Origin: Opitutales bacterium
Lineage (GTDB): Bacteria > Verrucomicrobiota > Verrucomicrobiia > Opitutales > Seribacteraceae
Assembly: GCA_028101545.1 (NCBI GenBank)
Contig: JAOHKZ010000003.1
Span: 34,910-98,909 of the forward strand
DNA length: 64,000 nt
Direction: 5' to 3'
Shown here: piece after piece, positions 28,312-38,588 of the stretch
Numbering within the stretch: the stretch's first letter is position 1
Layout: each line of letters begins with the position of its first letter
Notes under the pieces: model-generated
What the model was told of the DNA's origin: nothing
Database searches by the model: none
What the model saw: the letters and a program-made list of their open reading frames with translations, nothing else
Translations under genes and position numbers: made by a program

Positions 28312-29451
28312 ATGATTGATCGTTCTGGTGAACCTATCTTAGTTGCGCTATCTGGTGGAGTTGATAGTGCTGTAAGTGCCGCGTTGCTTAAGGCACAAGG
28401 ATATGATGTGTCAGGGGTTTATGTAAGAACTTGGGAGCATGAGGAAGATCTTCTTGGAGAGTGCCCTGGTGCAAGGGATTTAAAAGATGCCCGATCTGTT
28501 GCAAAGGCAATCGACATTCCCTTCTCCGTGGTGAATTTTATAGATTTTTATCAAAATGAAGTAGTTATGCCTATGGTTAGCGGATATGAACGGGGGATAA
28601 CCCCAAACCCTGATATATTATGTAACCGAGCTATGAAATTTGGAGCTTTATTAGACTATGCTAAAGAACATGGTTTTTCGGCTCTAGCCACTGGGCATTA
28701 TTGCAAGCGAAAGAAATCATCGGGGAATCCGGCGGAACTTTGGGAGGGAGAAGATAAAAACAAGGACCAATCATATTTCCTAGCCCGTATTACGAATGAA
28801 CAACTTGAGAAAGCTCGCTTTCCTTTGGGGGAAATTGAGAAGCCAAAAGTTCGCGAGATTGCAAGAGAATTAGACCTTCCAGTTGCTGAGAAAAAAGATA
28901 GCCAAGGAATTTGTTTTTTAGGAAAAGTAAAAATCGGAGATTTTTTATCAAATTTTCTGGAAGATAATCCGGGTGAGATTTTGACTACTGATGGAAGAGT
29001 TGTTGGAGAGCACAAAGGTTTGCATCGATACACATTGGGACAGAGAAGAGGAATCGGTGTGCCTTCAAATACTGACAATGAAAATTATGTGGTTACTGGA
29101 AAAGTCGAGAGTAAGAATCAACTGGTAGTTGCTTTTGAGAGTCGAAATGAAGCAACGCTTTGGGGGACTCATTATGAAATTGAATCCCTTTCCTTTTTAA
29201 CCAATGACCCTCCGCTTGAACCAGTTCGCATTCTAGGTAAAGCACGCTACAGAGACCCTTCGGTTTCTTTGCTTTTTCGCCCTCTTGGAGGAAATAGGGC
29301 TGAGATTGTTTTTGATGAACCTCAACGCGCACTTACCCCCGGGCAGGTCTTGGCACTTTACTATGGTGAAAGGCTTATCGGGGGAGGGACTTATTGCCTC
29401 AGTTCTATGGGCAGAGCGGATCAAGGCTTAAATAAAGAGGTTTCCGCTTGA
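28312..29451 (+). CDS. mnmA: tRNA-specific 2-thiouridylase MnmA
   Basis: A 379-residue cytoplasmic enzyme that inserts sulfur at position 2 of the wobble uridine in tRNAs for Lys, Glu and Gln. The PP-loop ATP site is ALSGGVDSAVSAALL near residues 12-26. The two catalytic cysteines lie in NPDILCNRAMKF and in KDSQGICFLG. The conserved YTLGQRRGIG and the C-terminal CALTPGQ-like block (RALTPGQVLALY) are present. Length is normal. It starts at ATG 28312, divergent from the GH13 gene with 82 bases between. Confidence 0.96.
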   Translation: MIDRSGEPILVALSGGVDSAVSAALLKAQGYDVSGVYVRTWEHEEDLLGECPGARDLKDARSVAKAIDIPFSVVNFIDFYQNEVVMPMVSGYERGITPNPDILCNRAMKFGALLDYAKEHGFSALATGHYCKRKKSSGNPAELWEGEDKNKDQSYFLARITNEQLEKARFPLGEIEKPKVREIARELDLPVAEKKDSQGICFLGKVKIGDFLSNFLEDNPGEILTTDGRVVGEHKGLHRYTLGQRRGIGVPSNTDNENYVVTGKVESKNQLVVAFESRNEATLWGTHYEIESLSFLTNDPPLEPVRILGKARYRDPSVSLLFRPLGGNRAEIVFDEPQRALTPGQVLALYYGERLIGGGTYCLSSMGRADQGLNKEVSA

Positions 29452-29501
29452 TTCCTTCGTTTATATGTATCAAAAAAGAATTGAGCCCGTAATTTCTTAC
29501 C

Positions 29502-30203
29502 ATGCGACTGCGTATTTCAAAAAAAACAAGAAAAAAACTACCGATTAAAGATGATCAAATTCCTTTAAAGACTAAAGAGAATTTAGAAGAGCATCTTCAG
29601 TCGGCGATTTCTTTTTTGCAAACGCAGCAGAATGTTTTAGAGAGAACCGTTGAAATATTGGAGGAAATCACCACACTTGCTCCGACCATGAAAGCGGATG
29701 TTATTCGTTCCATTTCGGTAAAAGATGAAGAGGAATCAAGAGCCAAATTTAAAGTCTTACGACAAGAATTAAAATGGTTGGCGAGTTTGGAGTTTAATCA
29801 GAAAAATTTATTTAGCCAAAATGGTAGTGACTCCGCTTTCAAGCTTTTTAAAGATGCTGGACCGAACGCTCCGGTTATTAAGCAACACGCTGCTCCTCAT
29901 TACCTTGAACCCCTTCAGAAATCAGAGGATGAGGTAAATGAAGATGTAGTTCAGGAGTGCCTTCTGGCCTTACAGGAGATGCTCGGACAGTCTGATGCCG
30001 CTGAAACGGACCTTCAAACCAGTTTTCATGCACTTGCATCTGATCCTGAAGCACAAAAAAAACTTAAATTTTTAGAAGAGCGTGTTAAAACTTGGGTATC
30101 CGAGGTTATCGGTGGACAGGATGGTTTATCGGTCCAGGCAAACTTAATGACTAAGCGAGTGGACAGTTTGGTTCAAGGGTTGCAGGGATTAATCCAGGAA
30201 TGA
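29502..30203 (+). CDS. Unknown helical protein with weak flagellin-like pattern
   Basis: A 233-residue, charged, mostly alpha-helical protein with no signal peptide and a very basic start (RLRISKKTRKKL). I do not recognise a family. The segment SFLQTQQNVLERTVEILEEI has the heptad spacing of flagellin or hook-protein N-terminal helices, and the C-terminal NLMTKRVDSLVQGLQGLI loosely resembles their C-terminal helix. No other flagellar genes are in the window, so I do not call it flagellin. The next gene overlaps its stop by four bases, indicating co-expression. Confidence 0.62.
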   Translation: MRLRISKKTRKKLPIKDDQIPLKTKENLEEHLQSAISFLQTQQNVLERTVEILEEITTLAPTMKADVIRSISVKDEEESRAKFKVLRQELKWLASLEFNQKNLFSQNGSDSAFKLFKDAGPNAPVIKQHAAPHYLEPLQKSEDEVNEDVVQECLLALQEMLGQSDAAETDLQTSFHALASDPEAQKKLKFLEERVKTWVSEVIGGQDGLSVQANLMTKRVDSLVQGLQGLIQE

Positions 30204-30418
30204 AAGAGGGACAGACTTTTTCTTCACCTGCACCAGGGGGAAAGGGAAAAGAGTTTCTCGGGATTCATTATGTAAAGTGTGGTACTTACGGGCGAATTTA
30301 TAAAAATCATCAAGGTACAGCTTATTCTGGGCACTGCCCCCGTTGCATGCATCCCATTAGAGTCAGGATCGGTCCAGGAGGGACGGGGAATCGTTTCTTT
30401 AAGTGCTTTTGTCCTTAA
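30200..30418 (+). CDS. Small zinc-ribbon-like protein
   Basis: A 72-residue protein with cysteines arranged as VKCG, HCPRC and KCFC, plus a conserved-looking IRVRIGPGGTGNRFFKC block. The CPRC pair with the flanking cysteines suggests a small zinc ribbon, although the first knuckle has a single clear Cys (YVKCGTYGRIY). It starts at ATG 30200, overlapping the stop of the previous gene by four bases. I have the impression of similar short hypothetical proteins in PVC bacteria, but no function is known to me. Confidence 0.65.
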   Translation: MKEGQTFSSPAPGGKGKEFLGIHYVKCGTYGRIYKNHQGTAYSGHCPRCMHPIRVRIGPGGTGNRFFKCFCP

Positions 30419-30891
30419 TTGTATATGTGATTAATTCTGCAATTGGTTATATAGAAAAAGGATATGGAGTAGCTTCTGGAAGAAGTAATGATGTGCGTTT
30501 TCCAAATGGTACGATATCAATGCAAATACCATTTTTTGCTCGAGAGGGTCTAGATTTATCAGTTTTTTTTCGAGGTACTCTTAATATTTCTTTTCCTGAT
30601 CATTCTTACCAACTAGGAAATGCTCAGTATTTTTTTCCTCAGATCAAATGGTCCCAAGACTTACCTCCTGAAAACTTTTCTTTTTATTCATGTTTTATTA
30701 AAGTCCCTCCACTTGATGAGAGCTATATTGCATTAATTTATTGGCCACACCCATCCACCAAGCCAGGCTTTCACCAAGATCCAAATATTCTAGAAATTCT
30801 TGCTCCAGAAATCAATGGGCTTAGTTGTGGCGATGAAATTAAAGTTTTTGCGGATTCGGAAAGTGTTCGTTTTATTTCTCGTTTTACTTAA
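30403..30891 (+). CDS. Unknown protein, about 155-162 residues
   Basis: An unrecognised, beta-rich acidic protein containing DVRFPNGTISMQIPFFAREG, IYWPHPSTKPGFHQDP and LSCGDEIKVFADSESV. Possible starts are GTG 30403, which overlaps the zinc-ribbon gene by 16 bases, and GTG 30427, which does not; I cannot choose with confidence. It ends 89 bases before sucA. Codon use is like its neighbours, and the frame is long for chance in this AT-rich stretch, so I think it is real. Confidence 0.6.
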   Translation: MLLSLIVYVINSAIGYIEKGYGVASGRSNDVRFPNGTISMQIPFFAREGLDLSVFFRGTLNISFPDHSYQLGNAQYFFPQIKWSQDLPPENFSFYSCFIKVPPLDESYIALIYWPHPSTKPGFHQDPNILEILAPEINGLSCGDEIKVFADSESVRFISRFT

Positions 30892-30980
30892 AGGAGTTAT
30901 CAATTATTTGAGTTTTTATTTTTTTTTCGGGTTTTACTTGTTATTATTCTGTTTCAAGCATACGAAGTTAGCCGTTCATT

Positions 30981-33737
30981 ATGAGTAAAAATCCAACTTT
31001 TGCGTCCCGCTGGAATGTCGACGAGATCGATCGTCAATATGCACTTTGGCTTAAATCCCCCTCTCATGTCTCAACGGAATGGCAATATTTCTTTGAGGGT
31101 TTTCATTTGGGTAGTGATTCAACTCCCCTCCCCTCGAGCGAAGTTACTGTCCAGTCTTCCCCCACATCTGGTGATGATGTGGGAGAAAAGCATGCCCGTC
31201 TTTACGGAGCGATATATTCTTTTAGAGATATTGGACATACACAGGCAAAATTTGACCCACTCAGGGATAAGGTCGAGGAAAACCCGCGGTTATCTTTAAA
31301 ACGGCTTGGTTTTGAACCCGGTGATCTTAATGAAATTCACTTTACAGGAAATTATTTAGGCGGTGTACGCATGTCAATCGGGGAAATTTTAGATCGGTTA
31401 AAAAAGACTTATTGTGAAAATATCGGTGTTGAATATCTCCATTTACAAACCACTGAAAAAAGGCGCTGGATTCAGTCAAAAATTGAGCCAAATCTTAATC
31501 AACATTCATTTAATCACGAAGAAAAATTAAGGATTCTAAGAAAGATTATTCAAGCAGAGGAGTTCGAGAATTTTTTGCACACTAGGTATGTCGGGCAAAA
31601 ACGTTTTTCCTTGGAGGGTGGGGAAACTTTAATTACGGCACTTGATTCTATTTTTCAAAAGTGTCCGGACGAAGGAGTGGAAGAAATTGTAATGGGAATG
31701 GCTCATCGTGGTCGCCTTAATGTTCTCGCTAATGTGATGGGCAAATCTCATGAATTCATATTCCGTGAATTTTCAGAAAATTTTGTTCCAGATGGTGCCC
31801 ATGGTAGTGGTGATGTAAAATATCATCTGGGTTATGAATCGGTAAGAACAACTTCCAGTGGTCAGCAGGTTGTAATTCATCTATCTCCCAATCCCAGTCA
31901 CCTAGAAGCAGTAAATGGTGTGGTTGAAGGAAAAGTTCGTGCCCGACAAAGACTTCGCGGTGATAAAGAAAGGAATCGCGTTCTCCCTATCCTGATTCAT
32001 GGAGATGCTGCTATGGCTGGACAGGGAGTTGTGTCTGAAGTGTTTAATTTCTCCAAGCTTCCTGGTTACCGCACTGGCGGAACCATCCATGTGGTGGTTA
32101 ATAATCAAATTGGATTCACTACAGATGCGACAGAGGCACGTTCCAGTTTATATTGCACTGATGTTGCGAAAGTAATTGAGGCACCGATCTTTCATGTAAA
32201 TGGAAATGATCCTTTAGCTGTTGCTATGGTTGCCGAGCTTGCCCTCTCCTATCGCCAAAAATTTAATGAAGATGTTGTTATTGATATCAATTGCTATCGT
32301 AAACATGGGCACAATGAAGCAGATGACCCTGCATTTACTCAGCCTCTACTTTACAAGAAAATCAAAGCAATGCCTTCAATTTCAAAGGTTTTTTCAGACC
32401 AGATGGTCAGCGAAGGAGATCTCAAAAAAGAGGAATGTGCAGAAATTCATAAACGTTTAAGGAGGCAGCTTGATGCTTCTTTGGAAAAAGTTAAAACCGT
32501 AAAGAAGTCCAGTACATTTGAAGGTTCGGTTGCGGTTAAGCAAATTCCATATGACTTTTCTCCAGTTGAAACAAAAGTCAGTAAAAAAGATTTAGAAAAG
32601 GTGGTGCGTGCACTATCTACTTGCCCTGAAGGTTTTAATCTAAATTCAAAAATTAAAAGACAGGTTGATGCCAAAGCCAAAAACTTCAAGTCCGGGCTTG
32701 GGATAGATTGGGGTTTTGCTGAGCAGTTGGCATTTGGCTCTTTAATGTTAGACGGCACTCCGATTCGTCTTTCTGGTCAAGATAGTGAGAGGGGAACCTT
32801 CAGTCACCGTCATGCTGTTTGGTATGACAGTAAAGATCGAACTCGTTATGTTCCATTGCTTAATATGGAGGACCGACAGGGGCAATTCTGTGTTTATAAT
32901 TCGCTTCTTTCCGAAGCTGCCGTTCTTGCTTTTGATTATGGATACTCTCTCGATTATCCAAGTATGCTTGCGATTTGGGAGGCTCAATTTGGTGATTTTG
33001 CCAATGGAGCACAAGTAATTATTGATCAGTTTATTATGAGTGCAGAGGATAAATGGGGAGCGGTTTCGGATTTGGTCCTTTTATTACCTCATGGGTTTGA
33101 AGGACAAGGCCCTGAGCATAGCTCTGCTCGGCTTGAACGATTTCTTCAAGGTTGTGCTGAGGACAATATCGTAGTTGCGAATTTAAGCACTCCCTCGCAG
33201 TTTTTCCACGCATTACGAAGGCAAAAGAAGCAGGAATATGCCAAGCCATTGGTTGTAATGTCACCCAAAAGTCTGCTTCGTCATAAATTATGTGTATCTG
33301 AAGTTAAAGAATTAACCAATGGACAATTCGAGGAGTTTCTTCCGGATCCCACCCCTGCTAAAAATACTCAAAACCTTATATTTTGTTCTGGTAAAGTATA
33401 CTATGATTTACTGGAAGCCCGAGAGGGACTAAGGAATTCAAAATCCACTATTATTCGGGTTGAGCAATTTTACCCTTTTAATAAAGAGAAATTCAAGGAA
33501 GTGATTGCGCCTTATGCCAAGGCCAAGCGGGTGGTTTGGTGTCAGGAGGAACCATTCAATATGGGGGCTTGGAGTTTTCTATGTCCTATCCTTGAAGAAG
33601 CTTTGGGGCGTCGACCTCACTACGCTGGGCGCACGCCAACTGCAAGTCCAGCTACTGGATCACTAACTTTGCATAAAATTGAACAGGCCGAACTTGTTGC
33701 CGATGCCTTAAATCAAACTCAAATTACCCGATCTTAA
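30981..33737 (+). CDS. sucA: 2-oxoglutarate dehydrogenase E1 component
   Basis: A 918-residue thiamine-diphosphate enzyme that decarboxylates 2-oxoglutarate and passes the succinyl group to lipoyl-SucB in the TCA cycle. The N-terminal arm [18 protein letters not shown] matches the E2-binding region of SucA. Conserved blocks are [53 protein letters not shown] and NNQIGFTT (ThDP and magnesium site), then [19 protein letters not shown] and [20 protein letters not shown] in the C-terminal half. Length is typical. It starts at ATG 30981 and is followed 11 bases later by sucB. Confidence 0.97.
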   Translation: MSKNPTFASRWNVDEIDRQYALWLKSPSHVSTEWQYFFEGFHLGSDSTPLPSSEVTVQSSPTSGDDVGEKHARLYGAIYSFRDIGHTQAKFDPLRDKVEENPRLSLKRLGFEPGDLNEIHFTGNYLGGVRMSIGEILDRLKKTYCENIGVEYLHLQTTEKRRWIQSKIEPNLNQHSFNHEEKLRILRKIIQAEEFENFLHTRYVGQKRFSLEGGETLITALDSIFQKCPDEGVEEIVMGMAHRGRLNVLANVMGKSHEFIFREFSENFVPDGAHGSGDVKYHLGYESVRTTSSGQQVVIHLSPNPSHLEAVNGVVEGKVRARQRLRGDKERNRVLPILIHGDAAMAGQGVVSEVFNFSKLPGYRTGGTIHVVVNNQIGFTTDATEARSSLYCTDVAKVIEAPIFHVNGNDPLAVAMVAELALSYRQKFNEDVVIDINCYRKHGHNEADDPAFTQPLLYKKIKAMPSISKVFSDQMVSEGDLKKEECAEIHKRLRRQLDASLEKVKTVKKSSTFEGSVAVKQIPYDFSPVETKVSKKDLEKVVRALSTCPEGFNLNSKIKRQVDAKAKNFKSGLGIDWGFAEQLAFGSLMLDGTPIRLSGQDSERGTFSHRHAVWYDSKDRTRYVPLLNMEDRQGQFCVYNSLLSEAAVLAFDYGYSLDYPSMLAIWEAQFGDFANGAQVIIDQFIMSAEDKWGAVSDLVLLLPHGFEGQGPEHSSARLERFLQGCAEDNIVVANLSTPSQFFHALRRQKKQEYAKPLVVMSPKSLLRHKLCVSEVKELTNGQFEEFLPDPTPAKNTQNLIFCSGKVYYDLLEAREGLRNSKSTIIRVEQFYPFNKEKFKEVIAPYAKAKRVVWCQEEPFNMGAWSFLCPILEEALGRRPHYAGRTPTASPATGSLTLHKIEQAELVADALNQTQITRS

Positions 33738-33748
33738 CTTTTTAAATT

Positions 33749-35038
33749 ATGTCAACTGAAGTAAAAATTCCCGCCCTTGGCGAGTCCATCTCTTCTGGGG
33801 TTCTATCTTCCTGGAAAGTCGCAGAAGGAACTTATGTCGAAATTGATCAACCAATTTATGAATTGGAAACAGATAAGATCACCCAGGAAGGTCTAGCCGA
33901 AGTGTCTGGAGTAATTTCGTTTTTGGCCAAGGAGGGCGATGAAGTAGAAATCGGTGCAACCATAGCAAGTATTGATGAATCAGTTGCCTCACCTGCCCCC
34001 GCCAATAACGAACAAAAAGAGGATGCAGAAACAGATTCGGACCAATTGGTAGCCGAAAATGAGGAGGTAACCTCAACGACAGAAGACACCACGGTTGTCG
34101 TAAACGAAGAGGAAGGCGAAAATAATGGCTTACCTAAGGATGATATTCCTCTGTCGCCTGCCGTGCGAAAAATTTTGGCAGAAACCAAGTTGGACCCCGC
34201 TTCTATTTCTGGTACTGGTAAAGATGGACGAATCACAAAGGCAGATGTTTTGAATGCACAAAAGGCATCACCTGAGTCTACACAGGAGGTACAGGCTGAA
34301 GCAAAGCCCACTCCATCTCCTATCCCTTCTGATTCCGATAATCGAAGCACTCGTCGTCCCCTGTCGCCTATTCGCAGAAAAATTGCCTCTCGTCTTGTTG
34401 AGGCTCAGCAAACAGCTGCAATTTTATCCACTTTTAACGAAGTGGATCTTAGTGAGATAATGGCACTTCGTAAGAGGCACCAGGATTCATTTGTAAAACA
34501 AAATGGAGTAAAACTTGGATTCATGTCCTTCTTTGTCAAAGGCGTGGTTCACGCTCTTCGTGCAGTTCCTCAAATTAATTCACGGATGGAGGGAAATGAA
34601 TTGGTTGAGAATCATTATTTTGATATCGGGGTCGCGGTTGGTACAGAAAAAGGCCTTGTAGTTCCTGTTATAAGGGATTGTGATCAATTAGGCTTTGCCG
34701 AAATTGAACAGTCTATTGTCGACTATGCAAAGAAGGCCCGAAGTGGAGGTATTACCCTTCAGGATATGCAGGGCGGGTGCTTTACCATAACTAATGGAGG
34801 AATTTATGGTTCCCTCCTTTCCACTCCAATTATCAACCCTCCTCAAAGTGGTATTTTGGGCATGCATTCAATCCAGGAGCGGCCGGTTGCAGTTAATGGC
34901 GAAGTGGTGATCCGCCCCATGATGTACACGGCTCTTTCCTACGACCACCGAGTGGTTGATGGTAAGCAGGCAGTAACATTTCTGGTTAAACTGAAAGAAG
35001 CGATGGAAGATCCTGCTCGTTTGGCCTTGGGGATTTAG
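33749..35038 (+). CDS. sucB: Dihydrolipoyl succinyltransferase (E2)
   Basis: A 429-residue E2 with one N-terminal lipoyl domain whose lipoylated lysine lies in ELETDKIT, a long acidic Glu/Thr/Val-rich linker (about 80-130), a peripheral-subunit-binding domain ([31 protein letters not shown]) and a C-terminal catalytic domain with [17 protein letters not shown] and the active-site histidine in SYDHRVVDG. It forms the cubic core of the 2-oxoglutarate dehydrogenase complex. It sits between sucA and lpdA with gaps of 11 and 3 bases. Confidence 0.96.
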   Translation: MSTEVKIPALGESISSGVLSSWKVAEGTYVEIDQPIYELETDKITQEGLAEVSGVISFLAKEGDEVEIGATIASIDESVASPAPANNEQKEDAETDSDQLVAENEEVTSTTEDTTVVVNEEEGENNGLPKDDIPLSPAVRKILAETKLDPASISGTGKDGRITKADVLNAQKASPESTQEVQAEAKPTPSPIPSDSDNRSTRRPLSPIRRKIASRLVEAQQTAAILSTFNEVDLSEIMALRKRHQDSFVKQNGVKLGFMSFFVKGVVHALRAVPQINSRMEGNELVENHYFDIGVAVGTEKGLVVPVIRDCDQLGFAEIEQSIVDYAKKARSGGITLQDMQGGCFTITNGGIYGSLLSTPIINPPQSGILGMHSIQERPVAVNGEVVIRPMMYTALSYDHRVVDGKQAVTFLVKLKEAMEDPARLALGI

Positions 35039-35041
35039 ATT

Positions 35042-36448
35042 ATGAGTAACGATGAAAATTTTGATGTCCTTGTAGTGGGTGCTGGTCCTGGTGGGTATGT
35101 CTGTGCCATTCGATGTGCCCAACTAGGCTTAAAGGCTGGTTTAATCGAGAAGAATCCAAGGTTAGGGGGAACTTGTCTTAATGTCGGTTGTATCCCAAGT
35201 AAAGCCCTCCTTCATTCCACTGAAATTTATCATGAACTTCTTCATTCAGCTGATTCACATGGTATTGTAGCCAAAGGGATTAGCCATGATCTAAGTAAAT
35301 TGATGAAGAAAAAAGACGCGGTTGTTGATCAACTGGGCAAGGGCGTACAGGCGTTAGTTAAGAAGAAGGGAGTTACTATTATTCCAGGTACTGCAAAGGT
35401 TTTATCGGATGGGCAAGTCGAGGTAACCACATCAAAATCCAGTACTGTTCATCGTGCAAAGGAAATTATTTTAGCTACGGGGTCCAAGCCGGTAGAACTC
35501 CCATTTCTACCCTTCGATGGAAAAAAGATTGTCCATAGTGATCACGGGATAGCTTTTGAAAAAGTTCCCAAGAAAATGGTTGTGATTGGCGGTGGTGCGA
35601 TTGGATTGGAACTTGGATGCGTATGGTCCCGATTAGGGGCAGATGTAACCATTGTTGAATTTCTTCCTGAAATTTGTCCTCAACTTGATCCTGATGTGGC
35701 AAAAGTTGCCCGTAGGATTTTAGAAAAACAGGGTCTGAAGTTTCTACTTTCCACAAAAGTTACTGAGTCAAAAAGCACTAAAAGTGCTACCACATTATCA
35801 CTTGAATCGAACGGGAAAAAGAGTGAGATTTCTTCCGATCGTGTCCTTGTTGCTGTTGGCCGTGCTCCAAATGCTGATGGACTAGGACTGGAAGAGCTTG
35901 GTGTTAAATCAGATGAAAAAGGACGTGTTCTGGTTGATTCTTCATTTTGTACGAATATCTCTGGCATACGGTCAATCGGTGATTTAATTCCCGGTCCCAT
36001 GCTTGCCCATAAAGCGGAAGAAGATGGGGTTGCCTGTGCCGAAATTATTGCCGGTCAAGCAGGGCATGTTAATTATGATTTGGTTCCAGGTGTTATTTAT
36101 GTCGACCCTGAGATTGCAAATGTGGGATTAAGTGCAGCTCAGGCAAAGGAAAAAGAAATTGCAGTCCGAACGGGCTCATTTCCCTTAGCTGCAAATGGTC
36201 GGGCTTTGGCAACAGGAGCTACCGATGGAATTGTCAAAGTGGTTGCCGACGCCGAAACCGATCGTTTGCTCGGAGTTCAAATTGTGGCTCGAAGCGGATC
36301 TGAATTAATTGCATCCGCAGTTGCTCATATGGAGTATGGTGGATCAGCAGAAGACTTGGCCCGCACTATTCATGCCCACCCAACCCTCTCTGAGTCTTTA
36401 AAGGAAGCTGCCCTTTCTGCCGACGGACGGGGTTTGCATAGCCTGTAA
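35042..36448 (+). CDS. lpdA: Dihydrolipoyl dehydrogenase (E3)
   Basis: A 468-residue FAD flavoprotein that reoxidises dihydrolipoamide with NAD. It has the FAD-binding GAGPGGYVCAIRCAQLG, the redox disulfide in GGTCLNVGCIPSKALL, the NAD-binding VVIGGGAIGLELGCVWSRLG, and the C-terminal catalytic His-Glu pair in HAHPTLSESLKEA. Third gene of the suc operon, three bases after sucB. It may also serve other lipoyl complexes of the cell. Confidence 0.96.
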   Translation: MSNDENFDVLVVGAGPGGYVCAIRCAQLGLKAGLIEKNPRLGGTCLNVGCIPSKALLHSTEIYHELLHSADSHGIVAKGISHDLSKLMKKKDAVVDQLGKGVQALVKKKGVTIIPGTAKVLSDGQVEVTTSKSSTVHRAKEIILATGSKPVELPFLPFDGKKIVHSDHGIAFEKVPKKMVVIGGGAIGLELGCVWSRLGADVTIVEFLPEICPQLDPDVAKVARRILEKQGLKFLLSTKVTESKSTKSATTLSLESNGKKSEISSDRVLVAVGRAPNADGLGLEELGVKSDEKGRVLVDSSFCTNISGIRSIGDLIPGPMLAHKAEEDGVACAEIIAGQAGHVNYDLVPGVIYVDPEIANVGLSAAQAKEKEIAVRTGSFPLAANGRALATGATDGIVKVVADAETDRLLGVQIVARSGSELIASAVAHMEYGGSAEDLARTIHAHPTLSESLKEAALSADGRGLHSL

Positions 36449-36473
36449 TTTTAAGCCTAAAGTCAGCAGTATC

Positions 36474-37952
36474 TTATTTGGGACTATTAAGGTTGTAGGG
36501 TTTACGAATCTCTTTTTCGTCCAACTCCCAAGCTTCTTTGATTTCGAAAAAATAAGAAGATAACTCATTTATGTTCTCGGGATCCCTCTGACTATTCTCT
36601 TCTTCTTTTCTTTTTAAGTTACCAACTAAAATAATTACAGATTCATCATCGGAGGTGAAGCGAAGTTGATAATCTTTCCCACTGAGCAAAGTTGATTTTC
36701 CAAGTCTTGTTTCATGCAATCTTAGTAATTCAAAATTTTGGCCAATTCGATTTACAATTTTAACTTTTCCTAAGGCTTTTGCTTTTGGGGTAAATAGATA
36801 AACAGATTTTGAACGGTCGATTAGGTCATATCCGTTTTTCTTATGCAGGCTTTGATTGTTTTCTGCAACCAGTGGTGTTGAGCTAGCCTTCGCTAGTTCG
36901 GATACCGGCTCTCCAGTTCCAATTAAATCGGAAGCATTGTCCGCAGAAGAATCTCCAATATATGACATATCGGATTCCGATTTAAAAACAATCGACCCTT
37001 CTGCTGCCTCTATTTGTTCGCTTGCGGGTGTTGGAATTGGAATTGCATCTGTTCGATTAGTCCGAGACCTGGCCAGGGATCTTTTTGCTTCGATCCGGCT
37101 ATTGAGGGCAAATGGTGACGAATTTCTCTCTTTCTGCTTGGACTTAGTCAGGGCCAACGATTGAGGTTCAGGTTCAACATCAACTTGAGGAGGCATACTT
37201 TTCAAATTTAAGCTTAGATTTTCCTCTTCACGATTTTGCTCTTTTTTGATGCTGTTTTTTGGATCAACTAAGGAGGCAAGTTCTTGTACCTTCGAATTTA
37301 AGCTCATTTTGGGAGATGGAGGCGAGTCATTAAGTGCAAATGTGTCTGCAAGAGAAGGAACTTTTTTCAATTCTTCATTCATGGCCAACACTTCAGTCGT
37401 GGTTCTTTTGGCTAATGCAAGGTTTACGCCCTCTTGTGCTTTGTTTTGAAGCATTTGATTTAACTCAATATCTTCATTCAGGATGAGATCTTCTTTCCCT
37501 TGGATTACATCTTTAGTCTCTTCCGTTTTATCATTAATTATCGCCGCACTTTCGATTTGTTTCTGCTTGTTTGGTTCGCTAACCATAACGATCAGAAAAG
37601 CACAGGCAGCAACTCCCAGTGGAACCCAAAAAAGTAAATTTCTTGATTGTTTGCCCTCAGTTGAATGATCATTTATTTCGTTATCAGATTCATCCAATTC
37701 GGGGTTTCCCTCGGAAAAAATCTTTTCTTTTTGACTCTCGCTCAAGCTCCAATCTTCTTCCGCAATTTTAGGAATAGATCCCTTACAGGATTTTTCTATC
37801 AATCGAAGAGAGTCTGCCAACATTCTTTCCTGTTTTTGTAAATGAGGATCATTCTCAAGAGCTTTTTTAACTATCAGTTTCTTATCTTTATCCAATTCGT
37901 CCATGAGAAATGCAATGATTTCCTCATCTCCAATATTTGAATCTGCACTCAT
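36474..37952 (-). CDS. Anti-sigma-like membrane protein
   Basis: A 492-residue protein whose N-terminal 60 residues (EEIIAFLMDELDKDKKLIV) resemble the cytoplasmic anti-sigma domains that count their own helices (RsgI/zinc-finger-less type). One membrane helix follows near residues 110-130 (LLFWVPLGVAACAFLIVMV). A long low-complexity periplasmic part follows, rich in Glu, Lys, Ser and Ala, and a compact C-terminal domain (about 380-475) ends it. The start ATG overlaps the stop of the ECF sigma gene by four bases, which is the classical sigma/anti-sigma pair. No HxxxCxxC zinc motif is visible. Confidence 0.78.
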   Translation of the reverse strand: MSADSNIGDEEIIAFLMDELDKDKKLIVKKALENDPHLQKQERMLADSLRLIEKSCKGSIPKIAEEDWSLSESQKEKIFSEGNPELDESDNEINDHSTEGKQSRNLLFWVPLGVAACAFLIVMVSEPNKQKQIESAAIINDKTEETKDVIQGKEDLILNEDIELNQMLQNKAQEGVNLALAKRTTTEVLAMNEELKKVPSLADTFALNDSPPSPKMSLNSKVQELASLVDPKNSIKKEQNREEENLSLNLKSMPPQVDVEPEPQSLALTKSKQKERNSSPFALNSRIEAKRSLARSRTNRTDAIPIPTPASEQIEAAEGSIVFKSESDMSYIGDSSADNASDLIGTGEPVSELAKASSTPLVAENNQSLHKKNGYDLIDRSKSVYLFTPKAKALGKVKIVNRIGQNFELLRLHETRLGKSTLLSGKDYQLRFTSDDESVIILVGNLKRKEEENSQRDPENINELSSYFFEIKEAWELDEKEIRKPYNLNSPK

Positions 37953-38476
37953 TTGAAAAAACCCTCGCTCTCTAATTCATGAGCCATGTCTTTGATGATA
38001 TGATGTAGTTTATATCCTACATTACTCAGGCTTAAACCAGTTGCCTTGGATATTTCTGCGTAGCTCTTTTGGTGGTCAAATTTAAGTCTTAGTATTTCAG
38101 CTGATTCATTGGGAAGAAGTGAAATTGAATGCTTCACTCGACTGATCGCCTCGTTTTTTTCCAGATCTGTTATCAAGTTACTCTCGACTTGTCTATTCAT
38201 GGAATCAAGGAAATCCAGTTGATCTTCATCAACTGTTCTTTGAAGTCGATTATTTTTACGCAAGAAAGAGATAGCTAAATTCCGAAGTGTTTTGTAAAGC
38301 CATGCTTTGGGTTCTAGAATTTCATCTTTCTGTCTGGAAAATCGTAGAAATGCTTCTTGCACTAAATCCTGTGCTTCTGCACGGTCGTGTACAATTTGGT
38401 AGGCATAAATCATTAAGGGTTTTTCTAGTTTATCAAACCATTCACGCAATAGATTTCCTTTATCCTTTTTGCTCAT
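37949..38476 (-). CDS. ECF-type RNA polymerase sigma factor
   Basis: A 175-residue sigma-70 family protein with only regions 2 and 4. Region 2 is seen in MIYAYQIVHDRAEAQDLVQE followed by AFLRF and PKAWLYKTLRNLAISFLRK. Region 4 is ISLLPNESAEILRLKFDHQ followed by SYAEISKATGLSLSNVGYKL, a helix-turn-helix. Such factors direct RNA polymerase to stress or envelope regulons and are held by the membrane anti-sigma encoded next (ATGA overlap). The regulon is not predictable here. Confidence 0.92.
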   Translation of the reverse strand: MSKKDKGNLLREWFDKLEKPLMIYAYQIVHDRAEAQDLVQEAFLRFSRQKDEILEPKAWLYKTLRNLAISFLRKNNRLQRTVDEDQLDFLDSMNRQVESNLITDLEKNEAISRVKHSISLLPNESAEILRLKFDHQKSYAEISKATGLSLSNVGYKLHHIIKDMAHELESEGFFK

Positions 38477-38588
38477 TTTAACTAGGAGTAATAAGAAAAC
38501 CTCCGATGTGTGACTGGACTGAAATTATAATTTTCAACGACAAAGACGAGATTGGATGGAATTCCTTAGAATTTTTTTTAAATTCGGA

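Noticed and set aside
29502..30203. Flagellin or hook-associated protein
   Set aside because: Only the helix pattern is similar; no conserved flagellin terminal signatures and no flagellar neighbours.
33856..34350. Minus-strand frame of 164 codons
   Set aside because: Antisense to the acidic linker of sucB; serine-rich shadow without family features.
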